From assembly GCA_963771985.1 (NCBI GenBank), contig CAVYVO010000006.1, positions 124,001 through 188,000 on the forward strand: a stretch of 64,000 nt of DNA, given 5' to 3'. This stretch comes from Trebonia sp963771985. Lineage in GTDB: Bacteria > Actinomycetota > Actinomycetes > Streptosporangiales > Streptosporangiaceae. The notes beneath the pieces were generated by a model. That model did not search any database, was not told where the DNA came from, and saw only the letters and a program-made list of their open reading frames with translations. Shown piece by piece: positions 18,250 to 27,069 of this stretch; position 1 is the first letter of the stretch; every line of letters starts with the position of its first letter. The position numbers and the translations under genes were made by a program.

Positions 18250-18417
18250 GGAAGGGCAACACACCGGAACAAGCTGAGTTTGCGGCGCGCGCGAGGCTGC
18301 CCGTTCCACCCCCTTATCTCCCGTTACGGGAAGTCCCCGCTCCCCGCCGCCATGCCCCCGCGGCACGCGCAGCAGACGGGCACGCGCGTGCCATGAACGG
18401 CCCTCCGGGCAGGCTCA

Positions 18418-18474
18418 CGCATCATGGCGGATCGAAAGGCACCCTCTGGTGTGCCCTTCGATCCACCATGATGG
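18418..18474. repeat. Long imperfect hairpin (about 24-bp arms, 4-nt loop)
   Basis: The arms begin CATCATGG and end CCATGATG, contain GGATCGAA and differ only by G-T pairs and one bulge. The loop is CTCT. The element resembles the hairpin at 5274-5323 and may be one copy of a dispersed palindromic repeat. Confidence 0.7.
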
Positions 18475-18686
18475 CGAACAGACAGCCACCGCCCGGTCTG
18501 CCCCCGGTGTCCCCCGGGCGGGCGCTGCGCCGCGCGCGGGGAACTGGCCGGCCGTGCCGCGCCCTGCGCGCGGAAGCCGCATCCCGGACATCGCTGCACG
18601 GCGGCTGGCCGCGAAGGGCGAGTAAACCGCATCACGGCCCAGGGACACGCCGAACAATCACCTTTGTTCCGGAACGTTGCCAAGAG

Positions 18687-18710
18687 TGGGTCGATTGCGC
18701 AATCGGCCCA
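18687..18710. repeat. 24-bp palindrome with core CGATTGCGCAATCG
   Basis: TGGGY and RCCCA extend the perfect core on both sides. It lies 80 bp downstream of the sedolisin gene stop and could terminate transcription or bind a dimeric protein. Confidence 0.7.
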
Positions 18711-18789
18711 CGATGGGCTGGGCTTCGGCGGGGCTGGGGCGGGGCGGGGCGGGGCGGGTGCGGGCGGGCGGAGCCCGGGGCGGTCGCGG

Positions 18790-20217
18790 TTAGTGGCCGG
18801 GGACGCCTGCGAGCTCGTAGGCGAGGTACAGGGCGTTGACCGTGCCCACGCCGTCTACCATGCTGTAGCCCGCCCTGGCGGAGAACCCCTTGACCGTGTA
18901 CAGCGTGGCCGCCGGGCCCTGGGTGAACGACACGGTGTTGTTGCCCGAGGTCACGCTCACGATGCCGCGCGCGTGCCTGGCGGACAGCGCGTACAGGGTG
19001 GGGTTGATCAGCCCGAGCGGGTGCCCGGCCACCTGGTCGGCCAGCGCCACGATGGCGGCGAACTCCGGCGTCGCCTCGCTGGTTCCGCAGATCAGCGACC
19101 AGCCCGGCGTCTGCCCGCCGAACGTGGTGTACACGTTCACCGCCCCGTCGCAGGCTCCGCTCATCGCGATGTCGGGCACGCCGCGGCGGGCGCCCACCAC
19201 GGATTTCACGCCGTTCTGATACGACGGGCGGGTGAAGAACTCGGACTTGCCGCCGCCGCCGGCGAACGGGTTCGGACCGGCGTCCAGGGCGAAGAACTCG
19301 TTCGTCGCCCTGTTGTAGGTGTCGTTCCACGCCACCGAGGTGTACTTGCCGCCGCTCAGCTTCAGCTGCGTCCCGCCGACCGCGGTCACCAGCGGGTCGC
19401 TGTCCGGCCAGGACGTCACCGGGCGCAGGTAGTAGGTGCTCCCGTCGAGGCCTACGCCGGCGGCGCCGGTGTCGCCCGAGGCGGCGAGCACGGTCACGTG
19501 GTGGGAGTAGGCGTCCTCATACGCGGCGCGCAGCGGCGCGAGCTGAGCGTAGTTCTTGAATGTCTCCTCGGTGGCGCTGAAGCTCTGGCTGATCACGTCG
19601 CCGAGGCCGTGGTTGATCACGTACTTCTCGGCGGCGACGATCTGCGGGAAGCCGGTGACGCCCTCGGTCTCGGACACCGGCGTCTCGACCAGCAGGATGT
19701 TCGCGCCCGGCGCCAGCGCGTGCGAGTACTCGACATCCAGGGTGGTCTCGCTGGCCCAGCCGACCATGTCCTGGTTGTTCGGGTTGTAGGCGGGGATCCG
19801 CCCGGCCGGGGCGATGATCTTGAACGACGGCGGCGCCGGGTAGCCGAACTGCTTGTCGAAGGCGGCCAGGTCGCCCTTGATCGTCGGCGAGCCGAACGAG
19901 TCCACGATCACGATCGTCGCGCCCTTGCCGGTGATGCCCTTGGCGTACAGCGGCGGAAGGTTGTACGCCGTCCGGATCTGGCCCGGCCCGTAGCAGGCGA
20001 TGCCATAGGACTGCTCGCACTGCGCGGTGCTCGTCGGCCCGGCCCGGTCCGTGACGCCCAGCCGGACGACCCCCGGCTTGATCACCAGCCGCGGCTGGCC
20101 GCCGACCGGAGTTCCGGCCGCCGGGGCGGCCGACGCCGCGGCCGCGACCACGCCGGCGGCGAGCATGCCGGCGGCTGCCGCCAGCGCGGCGATCCTTGCC
20201 TTGCGCATATGGGACAT
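18790..20217 (-). CDS. Secreted sedolisin-type serine-carboxyl protease (S53)
   Basis: The 475-residue precursor starts at ATG 20217, after AGGAGAG. A signal peptide (KARIAALAAAAGMLAAGVVAAAA) follows. The catalytic domain shows the Glu/Asp pair in SETTLDVEYSHALAPGANI, the oxyanion Asp in AASGDTGAA, and the nucleophile Ser in CGTSEATPEFAAI. The propeptide is very short compared with classical sedolisins, like the bacterial family with a QSYGIACYGPGQIRTAYN start. It is an extracellular peptidase, active in acid in known members. The upstream NRDE gene lies in the same direction, 82 bp away. Confidence 0.88.
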   Translation of the reverse strand: MSHMRKARIAALAAAAGMLAAGVVAAAASAAPAAGTPVGGQPRLVIKPGVVRLGVTDRAGPTSTAQCEQSYGIACYGPGQIRTAYNLPPLYAKGITGKGATIVIVDSFGSPTIKGDLAAFDKQFGYPAPPSFKIIAPAGRIPAYNPNNQDMVGWASETTLDVEYSHALAPGANILLVETPVSETEGVTGFPQIVAAEKYVINHGLGDVISQSFSATEETFKNYAQLAPLRAAYEDAYSHHVTVLAASGDTGAAGVGLDGSTYYLRPVTSWPDSDPLVTAVGGTQLKLSGGKYTSVAWNDTYNRATNEFFALDAGPNPFAGGGGKSEFFTRPSYQNGVKSVVGARRGVPDIAMSGACDGAVNVYTTFGGQTPGWSLICGTSEATPEFAAIVALADQVAGHPLGLINPTLYALSARHARGIVSVTSGNNTVSFTQGPAATLYTVKGFSARAGYSMVDGVGTVNALYLAYELAGVPGH

Positions 20218-20299
20218 CCTGCTTTTCTCTCCTGTTGGCACAAACCAGCCGGCCTTCGACGAGCGTAACTGCCTACCGACCATAGCCAAACCGGCCGGC

Positions 20300-21067
20300 T
20301 CACAAGGGAACATTGACCGGATACCAGCCGGCGGCGGTCCCGGCACGCGGCTGGAAATCGTAGCGCAGGCCACCGGGAGCAAGACCTACCAGGGTCACCG
20401 AGGTACTCCCCCAGAGCCGGCCGCCCGGCAGGATCCGGCAGGCGATGATCGCGCGCGGGTCGCCGGGATCGAGCCCGTCGCCGGCCGCGAGCGTCAGCCA
20501 CTCCCCCCAGGCCGCCGCGGCCGGCAGCGCCGGATCGGCGGACGGGCGGGCGGCCGCGAACTTCGGCCCGAAGTGCGCGGCCTTCGGCTCTGCGACCGGG
20601 TCGGCGGGGTACGCGTAGCCCGCGTTGGTCAGCATGTGCGTGCCCGCGCCGAGTTCCCTGACCGGCGCGCGCTCGCCGTCCCAGCTCAGCAGCCGGACCG
20701 ATCCGATGTCGGCGCAGACCAGGTGGAACGGGTCGTAGGCGGCCAGGGCAGCCGGGTCGTCGGCGAGCTCCTTCAGCGTCCCCGCGCCGTCGGCGGCGGC
20801 TCGCAGGGGCAGCTCGCCCCGGCTGCGGCGGCGGGCGGGCTCGGCGAGGACGCCGCGGCCGTTCAGCAGGCAGGAGACGCGCGGTACCTCCGGCTGGACA
20901 GCCAGCCAGGTGCCGCCGGCCTGCTCGTCGAGCCCGCCGATCAGCGGCGAGCCGGGCCAGTGCCGCGCCGGCGGCCGCCACGGACGGTCGGTCAGCTCGT
21001 CACGGACGCCGAGCAGCAGCAGCGGGACCGGCTCGCGCGGATCGAAGCTGAGGACCACGGTGCACAT
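20300..21067 (-). CDS. NRDE family protein (TANGO2-like)
   Basis: The 255-residue protein starts MCTVVLSFDP at ATG 21067, with the Cys2 nucleophile expected of NRDE/TANGO2-type Ntn-hydrolase folds. PLLLLGVRDE follows, where most members have the N-R-D-E motif; here it reads GVRDE. The C-terminus has CRILPGGRLWGSTSVTLVGL. Family function is not settled. The gene is divergent from the Sir2 deacetylase gene. Confidence 0.82.
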   Translation of the reverse strand: MCTVVLSFDPREPVPLLLLGVRDELTDRPWRPPARHWPGSPLIGGLDEQAGGTWLAVQPEVPRVSCLLNGRGVLAEPARRRSRGELPLRAAADGAGTLKELADDPAALAAYDPFHLVCADIGSVRLLSWDGERAPVRELGAGTHMLTNAGYAYPADPVAEPKAAHFGPKFAAARPSADPALPAAAAWGEWLTLAAGDGLDPGDPRAIIACRILPGGRLWGSTSVTLVGLAPGGLRYDFQPRAGTAAGWYPVNVPL

Positions 21068-21209
21068 GCCTCCATCATTACGTGTTCCGCGCGGGATCGG
21101 GCAGCATGGAAGGGTGACGTTCACGGAGCCGGCCAGTTTGGGACAACGGGGAGAGCCTGCTGGTTTGCGCCGACAAGAAGAGGAAGTGGCCACGGGGAGT
21201 CAGGGGCGT

Positions 21210-21224
21210 CCGTTCGGGATAATG
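21210..21224 (+). promoter_or_regulatory. CCGTTCGGGATAATG repeat at the Sir2 start
   Basis: This is identical to 15,259-15,273 (complement) and 45,323-45,337. Its ATG coincides with the favoured start codon of the Sir2 gene. Confidence 0.35.
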
Positions 21225-22028
21225 ACTGAGATCTTCCGGGGCGGCGGGGCGGTCGTGCTGAGCGGCGCCGGGCTGTCGACGGAGTCCGGCATCCCGGACT
21301 ACCGGGGACCGAGCGGGCGCGCGCGGCGCGCGCAGCCGATGACGTACCAGGCGTTCACCGGGAGCGCGGCGGCGCGGCAGCGGTACTGGGCGCGCAGCCA
21401 TCTCGGCTGGCGGCACATCACCGGGGCGGCGCCGAACGCCGGCCACCGGGCGGTCGCGGCGCTGGAGCGGCACGGGCTGCTGCGCGGGATCATCACGCAG
21501 AACGTGGACGGGCTGCACCAGGCGGGGGGCGCGTGCCGCGTGACCGAGCTGCACGGGAGCCTGGACCGGGTGGTGTGCCTGTCGTGCTGGCGGCGGACGC
21601 CGCGGATCGCGCTGGACGAGCGGCTGCGGGCGGCGAACCCCTCCTGGTCTGACCTGGCCGGCGCGGAGGTCAACCCGGACGGAGACGTCGCCTTGGCGGA
21701 GACCGGCGGGTTCACGGTCGTGGACTGCGACTCCTGCGGCGGGCTGCTCAAGCCGGACGTGGTGTTCTTCGGCGAGAACGTGCCGAAGGACCGGGTGGCT
21801 TGCTGCTATGACCTGGTGTCTTCGGCGGCCGCGCTGGTCGTCCTCGGCTCGTCGCTGACGGTCATGTCCGGCTTCCGGTACGTCCGGCACGCGGCGTCGC
21901 TGGGGATTCCCGTAGTGATCGTGAACCAGGGGGCGACGCGCGGGGACGGCCTGGCGGTCGCGACGCTGGACGCGCCGCTAGGCGCCGTGCTGTCCGCGGC
22001 GGTGCGCGAGCTGGGGCTGGCGTCGTAG
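21222..22028 (+). CDS. Sir2 family NAD-dependent protein deacylase (sirtuin)
   Basis: The 268-residue protein has the NAD-binding GAGLSTESGIPDYRG near residue 16, TQNVDGLHQAGG near 93, the catalytic His in ELHGS, and a zinc site of two CxxC pairs (CLSCW and CDSCG). VFFGENVP and VLGSSLTV complete the Rossmann fold. It removes acyl groups from lysines using NAD. ATG 21222 fits the family N-terminus (MTEIFRGGG). An in-frame GTG at 21114 would add 36 residues that do not look conserved. Confidence 0.92.
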   Translation: MTEIFRGGGAVVLSGAGLSTESGIPDYRGPSGRARRAQPMTYQAFTGSAAARQRYWARSHLGWRHITGAAPNAGHRAVAALERHGLLRGIITQNVDGLHQAGGACRVTELHGSLDRVVCLSCWRRTPRIALDERLRAANPSWSDLAGAEVNPDGDVALAETGGFTVVDCDSCGGLLKPDVVFFGENVPKDRVACCYDLVSSAAALVVLGSSLTVMSGFRYVRHAASLGIPVVIVNQGATRGDGLAVATLDAPLGAVLSAAVRELGLAS

Positions 22029-22070
22029 CTCGGGCTTGGGGTTCCGGAGAGCGGGTTTTACGATTCTGGG

Positions 22071-22835
22071 GTGAAGAACAAGCCACCGTACGCGATCGAG
22101 TCGGTCGACAACGCGCTGCGCATCCTGCAGGCGTTGCGCGACTCCGGGCGGGTGCGCGTCTCCGACCTCGCCGCCGAGCTCGGCATCGCCCGTTCCACCG
22201 CGCACCGGCTGCTGGCCATGCTCGTGTACCGCGATTTCGCGGTCCAGGCCGAAGACCGCTCCTACATTCCGGGGCCCGCGCTGTCCGCGCGGCCGCTGCG
22301 CGGCGAGCCGGCACAGCGCCTGCGCCAGGTGATGCGCCCGCACATGGAAGCGCTGTGCGCCCAGGTCGGCGAGACGGTGAACCTCATGGTGCGCCTGGGC
22401 ACGCAGACCCGGTTCCTGCACACCGTCGAGAGCACGCAGATTCTGCGCGTCGGCGACCGGCAGGGCACGATCCTGCCCGCCTGGAAGACGTCCGGCGGCA
22501 AGGCGCTGCTCGCGGAGCTGCCCGACGCGCAGCTCACCGCGCTGCTGCGCGCCGCGGCGGGCCGCCCGCCGGACGGCATGACCGACGCCGAGCGCCGGTC
22601 GCTGGTCAGCGAGCTGCGGCGCGTTCGCGAGCAGGGGTACGCGGAGAACATCGAAGGATCCGAGTCTGGCGTCTGCGCGGTCGGCATCTGCGTCCGCGAC
22701 CGCGCCGGGGAGGCCCTCGCGGCGCTGTCCGTCTCCGCCCCATCGGTCCGCTACACCCCGGACCGAGCGCGGCTGTTCGTCCGCGAACTGCGCGGCGCGG
22801 TCGAGCGGGCGGAAACAGACCTCTCCGGGGTATAA
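22071..22835 (+). CDS. IclR family transcriptional regulator
   Basis: The 254-residue protein has an N-terminal winged helix (YAIESVDNALRILQAL, then VSDLAAELGIARSTAHRLLAML) and a C-terminal IclR effector domain (TSGGKALLAEL, GYAENIEGSESGVCAVG). GTG 22071 starts just after a TACGATTCT -10-like sequence, so the mRNA may be leaderless. The class II aldolase gene follows 8 bp after the stop, making it the likely regulated partner. The effector is probably a small organic acid. Confidence 0.92.
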   Translation: MKNKPPYAIESVDNALRILQALRDSGRVRVSDLAAELGIARSTAHRLLAMLVYRDFAVQAEDRSYIPGPALSARPLRGEPAQRLRQVMRPHMEALCAQVGETVNLMVRLGTQTRFLHTVESTQILRVGDRQGTILPAWKTSGGKALLAELPDAQLTALLRAAAGRPPDGMTDAERRSLVSELRRVREQGYAENIEGSESGVCAVGICVRDRAGEALAALSVSAPSVRYTPDRARLFVRELRGAVERAETDLSGV

Positions 22836-22843
22836 GTGCGGGT

Positions 22844-23548
22844 ATGAGCTATGTGCCAGCTGGGGCGGCTGAAGCTATCGGGGTGGCTGTGGACGGGTGC
22901 CGGGCGCTGGGCGCTGGGGGGCAGGCGGACATGGTGTGGGGGCATCCGAGCGTGCGGGATCCCGGCGGGCGCGGGGTGTGGATGAAATGCTCCGGGTGGG
23001 GGTTCGAGGAGGTCGACGCCAGCCGGATCGTGCTGGTCAGCCCGGACGGCGAGGTCCTCGAGGGGGACGGGCCGCGGCATATCGAGTACCCGATCCACAC
23101 CGAGATCATGGCCGCCCGGCCGGACGTCGGGGCGGTCGTGCACACGCACTCGGCGGCCGCCAACGCCTTCGCCGCGCTGGACGTGCCGCTGCGGCCGCTG
23201 GACCACGCGGGGTCGCTGTTCTGCTATCCGGAGATCCCCCGGTTCACGCTGACCGGCGGGCTGATCAAGGACCGGGCCCTCGGGCAGGCGCTCGCCGCGG
23301 CGCTGGGCGACGCCGTGGCGTGCCTGATGCCGCAGCACGGCATCGTCGCGGCCGGCCCGGACATGCCGGCCGCGATCATGACCGCCGTGCTGCTCGACCG
23401 CGCCTGCCAGACCCAGCTGACCGCGATGGGAGCCGGCCCGCTTCGCCGCTGGGGAGAGGAGTGGGACACCTTGGCGAAGCGGGCCGACGTCTGGTCTCCC
23501 GCGCAGCTGCGGGCGGGCTATGAGTACCTGCTACGGCGGGCCGGCTAG
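22844..23548 (+). CDS. Class II aldolase/adducin family protein
   Basis: The 234-residue protein has the metal-binding motif VVHTHSAAANAF, an upstream IEYPIHTEIMAARPDVGAV segment, and a third metal His in LMPQHGIVAAG, typical of fuculose-phosphate or ribulose-phosphate aldolases and their decarboxylase relatives. ATG 22844 follows the IclR stop closely, so the two form an operon. It probably cleaves or decarboxylates a phosphorylated or acidic sugar; the substrate is not determinable. Confidence 0.88.
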   Translation: MSYVPAGAAEAIGVAVDGCRALGAGGQADMVWGHPSVRDPGGRGVWMKCSGWGFEEVDASRIVLVSPDGEVLEGDGPRHIEYPIHTEIMAARPDVGAVVHTHSAAANAFAALDVPLRPLDHAGSLFCYPEIPRFTLTGGLIKDRALGQALAAALGDAVACLMPQHGIVAAGPDMPAAIMTAVLLDRACQTQLTAMGAGPLRRWGEEWDTLAKRADVWSPAQLRAGYEYLLRRAG

Positions 23549-23581
23549 CCATTGCGGCCTGGCCAGCCGACCCGCCGAGCC

Positions 23582-24457
23582 CTAGCCGGCGGCGGGCACC
23601 TCGTGCCAGAAGCCGCCGTTGAGGTTGATGTCGTTGCCGCTGGCCTGGCCGGGCCCGGTATCCCCGATGTAGGTGTAGAGCGGGTGGTCGTCGTAGGTCA
23701 CCTGGAGGGTGCCGTCGGTGCGGCGGATCGTGCTGAGCTTGCTGAGGGTGACGCCCGGCCCGGCGGTCGGCAAGCCGGTGACCGGGGGCCAGTAGGCCGC
23801 GCATGTTCCGTAGCAGGCCGAACGGTCGGGCGTATCCGGGGCGAACCAGTAGAGCGTCCGGCCGCTCGCGTTGGTGAGCACGGAAACCCCGCTGATCATC
23901 GCCGTCCGCAGTTGCGTGCTGCCGCTGGCGGCGGGCGCCACCGGACCGCCGCTCGCGGCGGCGGCCGAGGCGCCGAACAAGGCGATCGCGCCCACGGTCG
24001 CGCCCGCGACCGAGAGCGCGGCGAGCCGGCCCAGGTCACCGGCCCGCTCCGCGCCCCCTCGGTTCGCGGAGCGGGCCACGGCGAGGATGCCCAGCGTGGC
24101 GAAGGCGGCGATGTCGAGGATGCCGACGACGACGCCGGCCGTGGTGCGGATCTCCCGGAAGCCGAACAGGCCCACCCACAGCGACAGCAGGTACCCGCCG
24201 AGCGTGGCGAGGGCGAAGCCGGCGCCAGCGGCGGACAGGCCCGCGTCCAGGAGGGGGCGCGACGACAGCACCAGCGGCGCGGCGAGGATGGCCGCCGCGA
24301 GCGCGAAGCCGGAGATCACCTGGAACAGGAAGAGCCAGCCGATCGTCGGGATGGTCCGGTAACCGGTCAGGTACAGGTCGAGATGGATGGCCGCCGAAGC
24401 GGCGAGCAGGCCCGCTCCGGCGACCCGGAGCGGCCAGCGCGCAAGCGTGGTCCTCAT
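23582..24457 (-). CDS. Membrane protein with C-terminal COG4315 (Lipoprotein_15) domain
   Basis: The 291-residue protein starts at ATG 24457 (MRTTLARWPLRV). Five or more transmembrane segments occupy residues 1-175. An extracellular domain at 190-291 shows the COG4315 features SGRTLYWFAPDTP, CYGTCAAYWPPV and DDHPLYTYIGD, plus the C-terminal GGFWHEV. Such domains are usually secreted alone, so this is a fusion with a DoxX-like membrane part. The function is unknown; redox or cell-envelope roles are guesses. Confidence 0.78.
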   Translation of the reverse strand: MRTTLARWPLRVAGAGLLAASAAIHLDLYLTGYRTIPTIGWLFLFQVISGFALAAAILAAPLVLSSRPLLDAGLSAAGAGFALATLGGYLLSLWVGLFGFREIRTTAGVVVGILDIAAFATLGILAVARSANRGGAERAGDLGRLAALSVAGATVGAIALFGASAAAASGGPVAPAASGSTQLRTAMISGVSVLTNASGRTLYWFAPDTPDRSACYGTCAAYWPPVTGLPTAGPGVTLSKLSTIRRTDGTLQVTYDDHPLYTYIGDTGPGQASGNDINLNGGFWHEVPAAG

Positions 24458-24465
24458 GGCCAGTA

Positions 24466-25464
24466 CTACGGGCGGCGCGGCGAGATGGATTGGACGAGCG
24501 GGGTGGGATTGGGAGTCAGCCGCTTCCGTTCGGATAAAAAATCTAGAAGGAACTCCAGGAGACACGCGGCCGTCTCCAGAGGCACCTCCTCGGGCACGTA
24601 GTGCCCGCACGGCAGCGGCCGGCCCTCGACCTTGTCCGCGTACTCGCGCCAGACCTCGAGGACGTCGTAGTGGCGGCCGACGAAGCCGTGCTCGCCCCAC
24701 AGGGCCAGCAGCGGGACGGTCACCCTCTCGCCGCGCGCGGCGGACGCGTCGTCGTCGGCCAGGTCGATGCCGGCGGCGGCGCGATAGTCCTCGCAGGAGG
24801 CGTGGATCATCCCCGGGTCGCGAAAGCACCGGACGTATTCGTCCATCGCCCGGGGGTCGAACGGCTGGCCGCCGCGGCGCAGGGCGCTCATCCGGCCGCG
24901 GATCCAGCCGTCCGGGTCGAGGGCGAGCATGTGCTCGGGGAGCGGCTCAGGCTGGGCGAGGAAGAACCAGTGCCAGTAGCCGAGGCCGAACGTCCTGTCG
25001 GCGTTGCCGAAAGCGTGCCTGGTGGGGACGATGTCCAGCACCGCGATTTTGGTGACCGCCTGCGGGTAGTCGAGAGCCATGCGGTGGGCGACCCTGGCTC
25101 CCCGGTCGTGGCCGACGACGGCGAACTCGTCGAAACCGAGCTCGCGCATGACCTGGACCTGGTCTTTTGCCATGGTCCGCTTGGCGTACGCCTCGTGGTT
25201 GTGGCCGCCCGCGGGCTTGCCGCTGTCACCGTAGCCGCGGAGGTCGGTGAGGACGACGGTGTGGTGTTCGGCGAGGATGGGGGCGACGTGATGCCACATG
25301 ACGTGGGTTTGCGGGTAGCCGTGCAGGAGCAGGACCGGGCTGCTGTTGTCTGTTCTGCCGCTGTCTTTCTTGGCGCTTTCCTTGCTGACGAGGGTGTTGA
25401 TCCGCACTCCGCCGGGTGCGAGTGACATCCGCTTGAACAGGCTGCCGGACAGCGGAACGGTCAT
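24466..25464 (-). CDS. Alpha/beta hydrolase (haloacetate dehalogenase / epoxide hydrolase type)
   Basis: The 332-residue enzyme has the oxyanion motif LLHGYPQTH, the nucleophile elbow VVGHDRGARVAHR with Asp as nucleophile, and the catalytic His in CGHYVPEEVP near the C-terminus. Asp in place of Ser points to dehalogenase or epoxide hydrolase chemistry. The YWHWFFLAQPEPLPE cap segment resembles fluoroacetate dehalogenases. ATG 25464 has GAGGGAG upstream. Its stop lies 8 bp from the start of the COG4315 gene, so the two may be co-transcribed. Confidence 0.88.
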   Translation of the reverse strand: MTVPLSGSLFKRMSLAPGGVRINTLVSKESAKKDSGRTDNSSPVLLLHGYPQTHVMWHHVAPILAEHHTVVLTDLRGYGDSGKPAGGHNHEAYAKRTMAKDQVQVMRELGFDEFAVVGHDRGARVAHRMALDYPQAVTKIAVLDIVPTRHAFGNADRTFGLGYWHWFFLAQPEPLPEHMLALDPDGWIRGRMSALRRGGQPFDPRAMDEYVRCFRDPGMIHASCEDYRAAAGIDLADDDASAARGERVTVPLLALWGEHGFVGRHYDVLEVWREYADKVEGRPLPCGHYVPEEVPLETAACLLEFLLDFLSERKRLTPNPTPLVQSISPRRP

Positions 25465-25589
25465 GGCTCCCTCATCCCCGTCACGGAACTGACATAATCT
25501 CACGCCAACCACAGCCTATGAGGCGGCGTCCTAAGGGGATGTATTGGGTTGGATGCATGCCTGGATGCTTTGAGAGAGGAAGCGCCGCT

Positions 25590-26324
25590 ATGACGACACA
25601 CCGGACAACGCATGCTGGGGTTTCTCTTGCCGGGGTTTCTCTTGCCGGGGTTCCTCTTGCCGGGGTTCTCGCCGGGGTGAGCGCGGTGGTCGCGCTAGTT
25701 GCCGGGTGCACGTCTTCGTCGTCGCCTTCGTCGTCTTCGTCGTCCGCGGCTTCGGCTTCGGCTTCGTCGGCGCCTGCCGCGTCGCCGTCGTCCGCGGCGG
25801 CTACGACTGCCGCCCCGGCTCCTTCGGCGTCGCCTTCGAAGTCGGCAGGGTCCGGGAGTTCGGGGTCTGGCGGGACCCCAGGGGCGGCGGGGACGCCGAG
25901 TTGCGCCACCAGGGACCTGAAGCTCGCCGCGGGCGTCGCGCAGGGCGCGGCCGGCTCGGTTTACCAGGTCATCGTCTTCACGAACATCTCCGGCGCGCCG
26001 TGCACGCTGTACGGCTACCCGGGCGTGGCGCTCGCGGGCGGCTCCCCGGTCACCCAGGTGGGCACGGCGGCGTCACGGTCGGCGGCCAGCCCGGCCTCGC
26101 TGGTCACGCTGGCCGCCGGTGCCACCGCGAACGCCCTGCTGCGGATCACACAGGCGCTCAACTATCCGTCGTCGAAGTGTCACCCGGTAGCGACGACCTA
26201 CCTGCAGATCTACCCGCCGAACCAGACGACGCCGGTGTACCTGGGATACAAGTCGACGGGGTGCTCCTCGACTTCCGTCGGCCTGCTCTCGATCGGCGTG
26301 GTGCAGGCGGGCAGCGGCGGCTGA
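25590..26324 (+). CDS. DUF4232 lipoprotein
   Basis: The 244-residue precursor has a signal peptide whose core is a repeated GVSLA/GVPLA unit, encoded by near-identical 15-bp repeats at about 25,619-25,680. A lipobox VALVAGC follows. A Ser/Ala-rich low-complexity linker of about 70 residues precedes a DUF4232 domain with paired Cys (SCATRDL, APCTLYGYPGV and SKCHPV). It is predicted to be an exported, lipid-anchored protein of unknown function. It is monocistronic and divergent from the hydrolase gene. Confidence 0.88.
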   Translation: MTTHRTTHAGVSLAGVSLAGVPLAGVLAGVSAVVALVAGCTSSSSPSSSSSSAASASASSAPAASPSSAAATTAAPAPSASPSKSAGSGSSGSGGTPGAAGTPSCATRDLKLAAGVAQGAAGSVYQVIVFTNISGAPCTLYGYPGVALAGGSPVTQVGTAASRSAASPASLVTLAAGATANALLRITQALNYPSSKCHPVATTYLQIYPPNQTTPVYLGYKSTGCSSTSVGLLSIGVVQAGSGG

Positions 26325-26345
26325 GTCCGGGGCTCTTCGGGTAAA

Positions 26346-26381
26346 TGTTCGTGTTACACGAATTGTTCGTGTTACACGAAT
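26346..26381. promoter_or_regulatory. Two tandem 18-bp copies of a palindromic site (TTCGTGTTACACGAA)
   Basis: TGTTCGTGTTACACGAAT is repeated head to tail; each unit is palindromic around TTA. This looks like a double operator. It lies 22 bp after the DUF4232 stop, in a 564-bp gap (26,325-26,888). The gap also holds the palindrome 26,485-26,503 and an AT-rich stretch, but no gene I can support. Confidence 0.6.
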
Positions 26382-26484
26382 TGAAAGAGCAGGGTCTTCT
26401 GCGGCGGATGATCGCTCGCGACCGCGGGAGGTCGGTCCGTCTGGCGCGCGGGATACGGGGAGACGCGCTTACAGCCAGGCAATG

Positions 26485-26503
26485 GATACCCCGCCGGGGT
26501 ATC
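26485..26503. repeat. 19-bp palindrome
   Basis: GATACCCC and GGGTATC arms flank a GCCG centre, in the gap between the DUF4232 gene and the beta-glucuronidase C-terminal fragment. Confidence 0.5.
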
Positions 26504-27069
26504 TGATCACGGCGAGTTCATGATCCCGAAGATATTTATGCATTATAGGACAAAAAGTATTCGGCAGGACAAAAGGTTTCGCGATCATGACGTTACGACT
26601 GAGGCTATCTCTACGTTAAATCCGGAAATTTCCTGATTTGATACCCTGGCCTCCGCCGTCACCGGCCGGGCCAGCCCGGGACTCCGGACGCTCACCGGGA
26701 TGGCAAAGGCCCGGGGTCCCGTCGGCGACGGCGGCTGGCGGCCGAAGGCGAGGCCGGCCTGGCCGCTGGGCCGCTGTGAACTGGCGCGCGCCGAACGTGA
26801 TCAGGCAGGCAAGGACCCCGGACCTTCAATTCCTGTAAGTGTCGCTCTGGTAGCACTTAACACGAACATTTCGATAGTTTGATCTTGGCTAGGCGGGCTC
26901 GCGTCCAGTCGAGGTAGCTCGCCAGAGGTCACGCAGCCGGCGGGCGGCTAGCTTTGGCCGGCGGTCGCGGGTGAACACTCCCTTGAAGTTGACCGACTGC
27001 GGCCGGTGGTCCGCCTGCGCGGTGGCGAAGTCGGCGAACGCCCAGACGTGGGTGCCCGCGACGAAGTCC

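Noticed and set aside
24520..24545. CCGTTCGGATAAAAAATC as a fourth copy of the 15-mer
   Set aside because: Differs after the first bases and lies within the alpha/beta hydrolase coding region.
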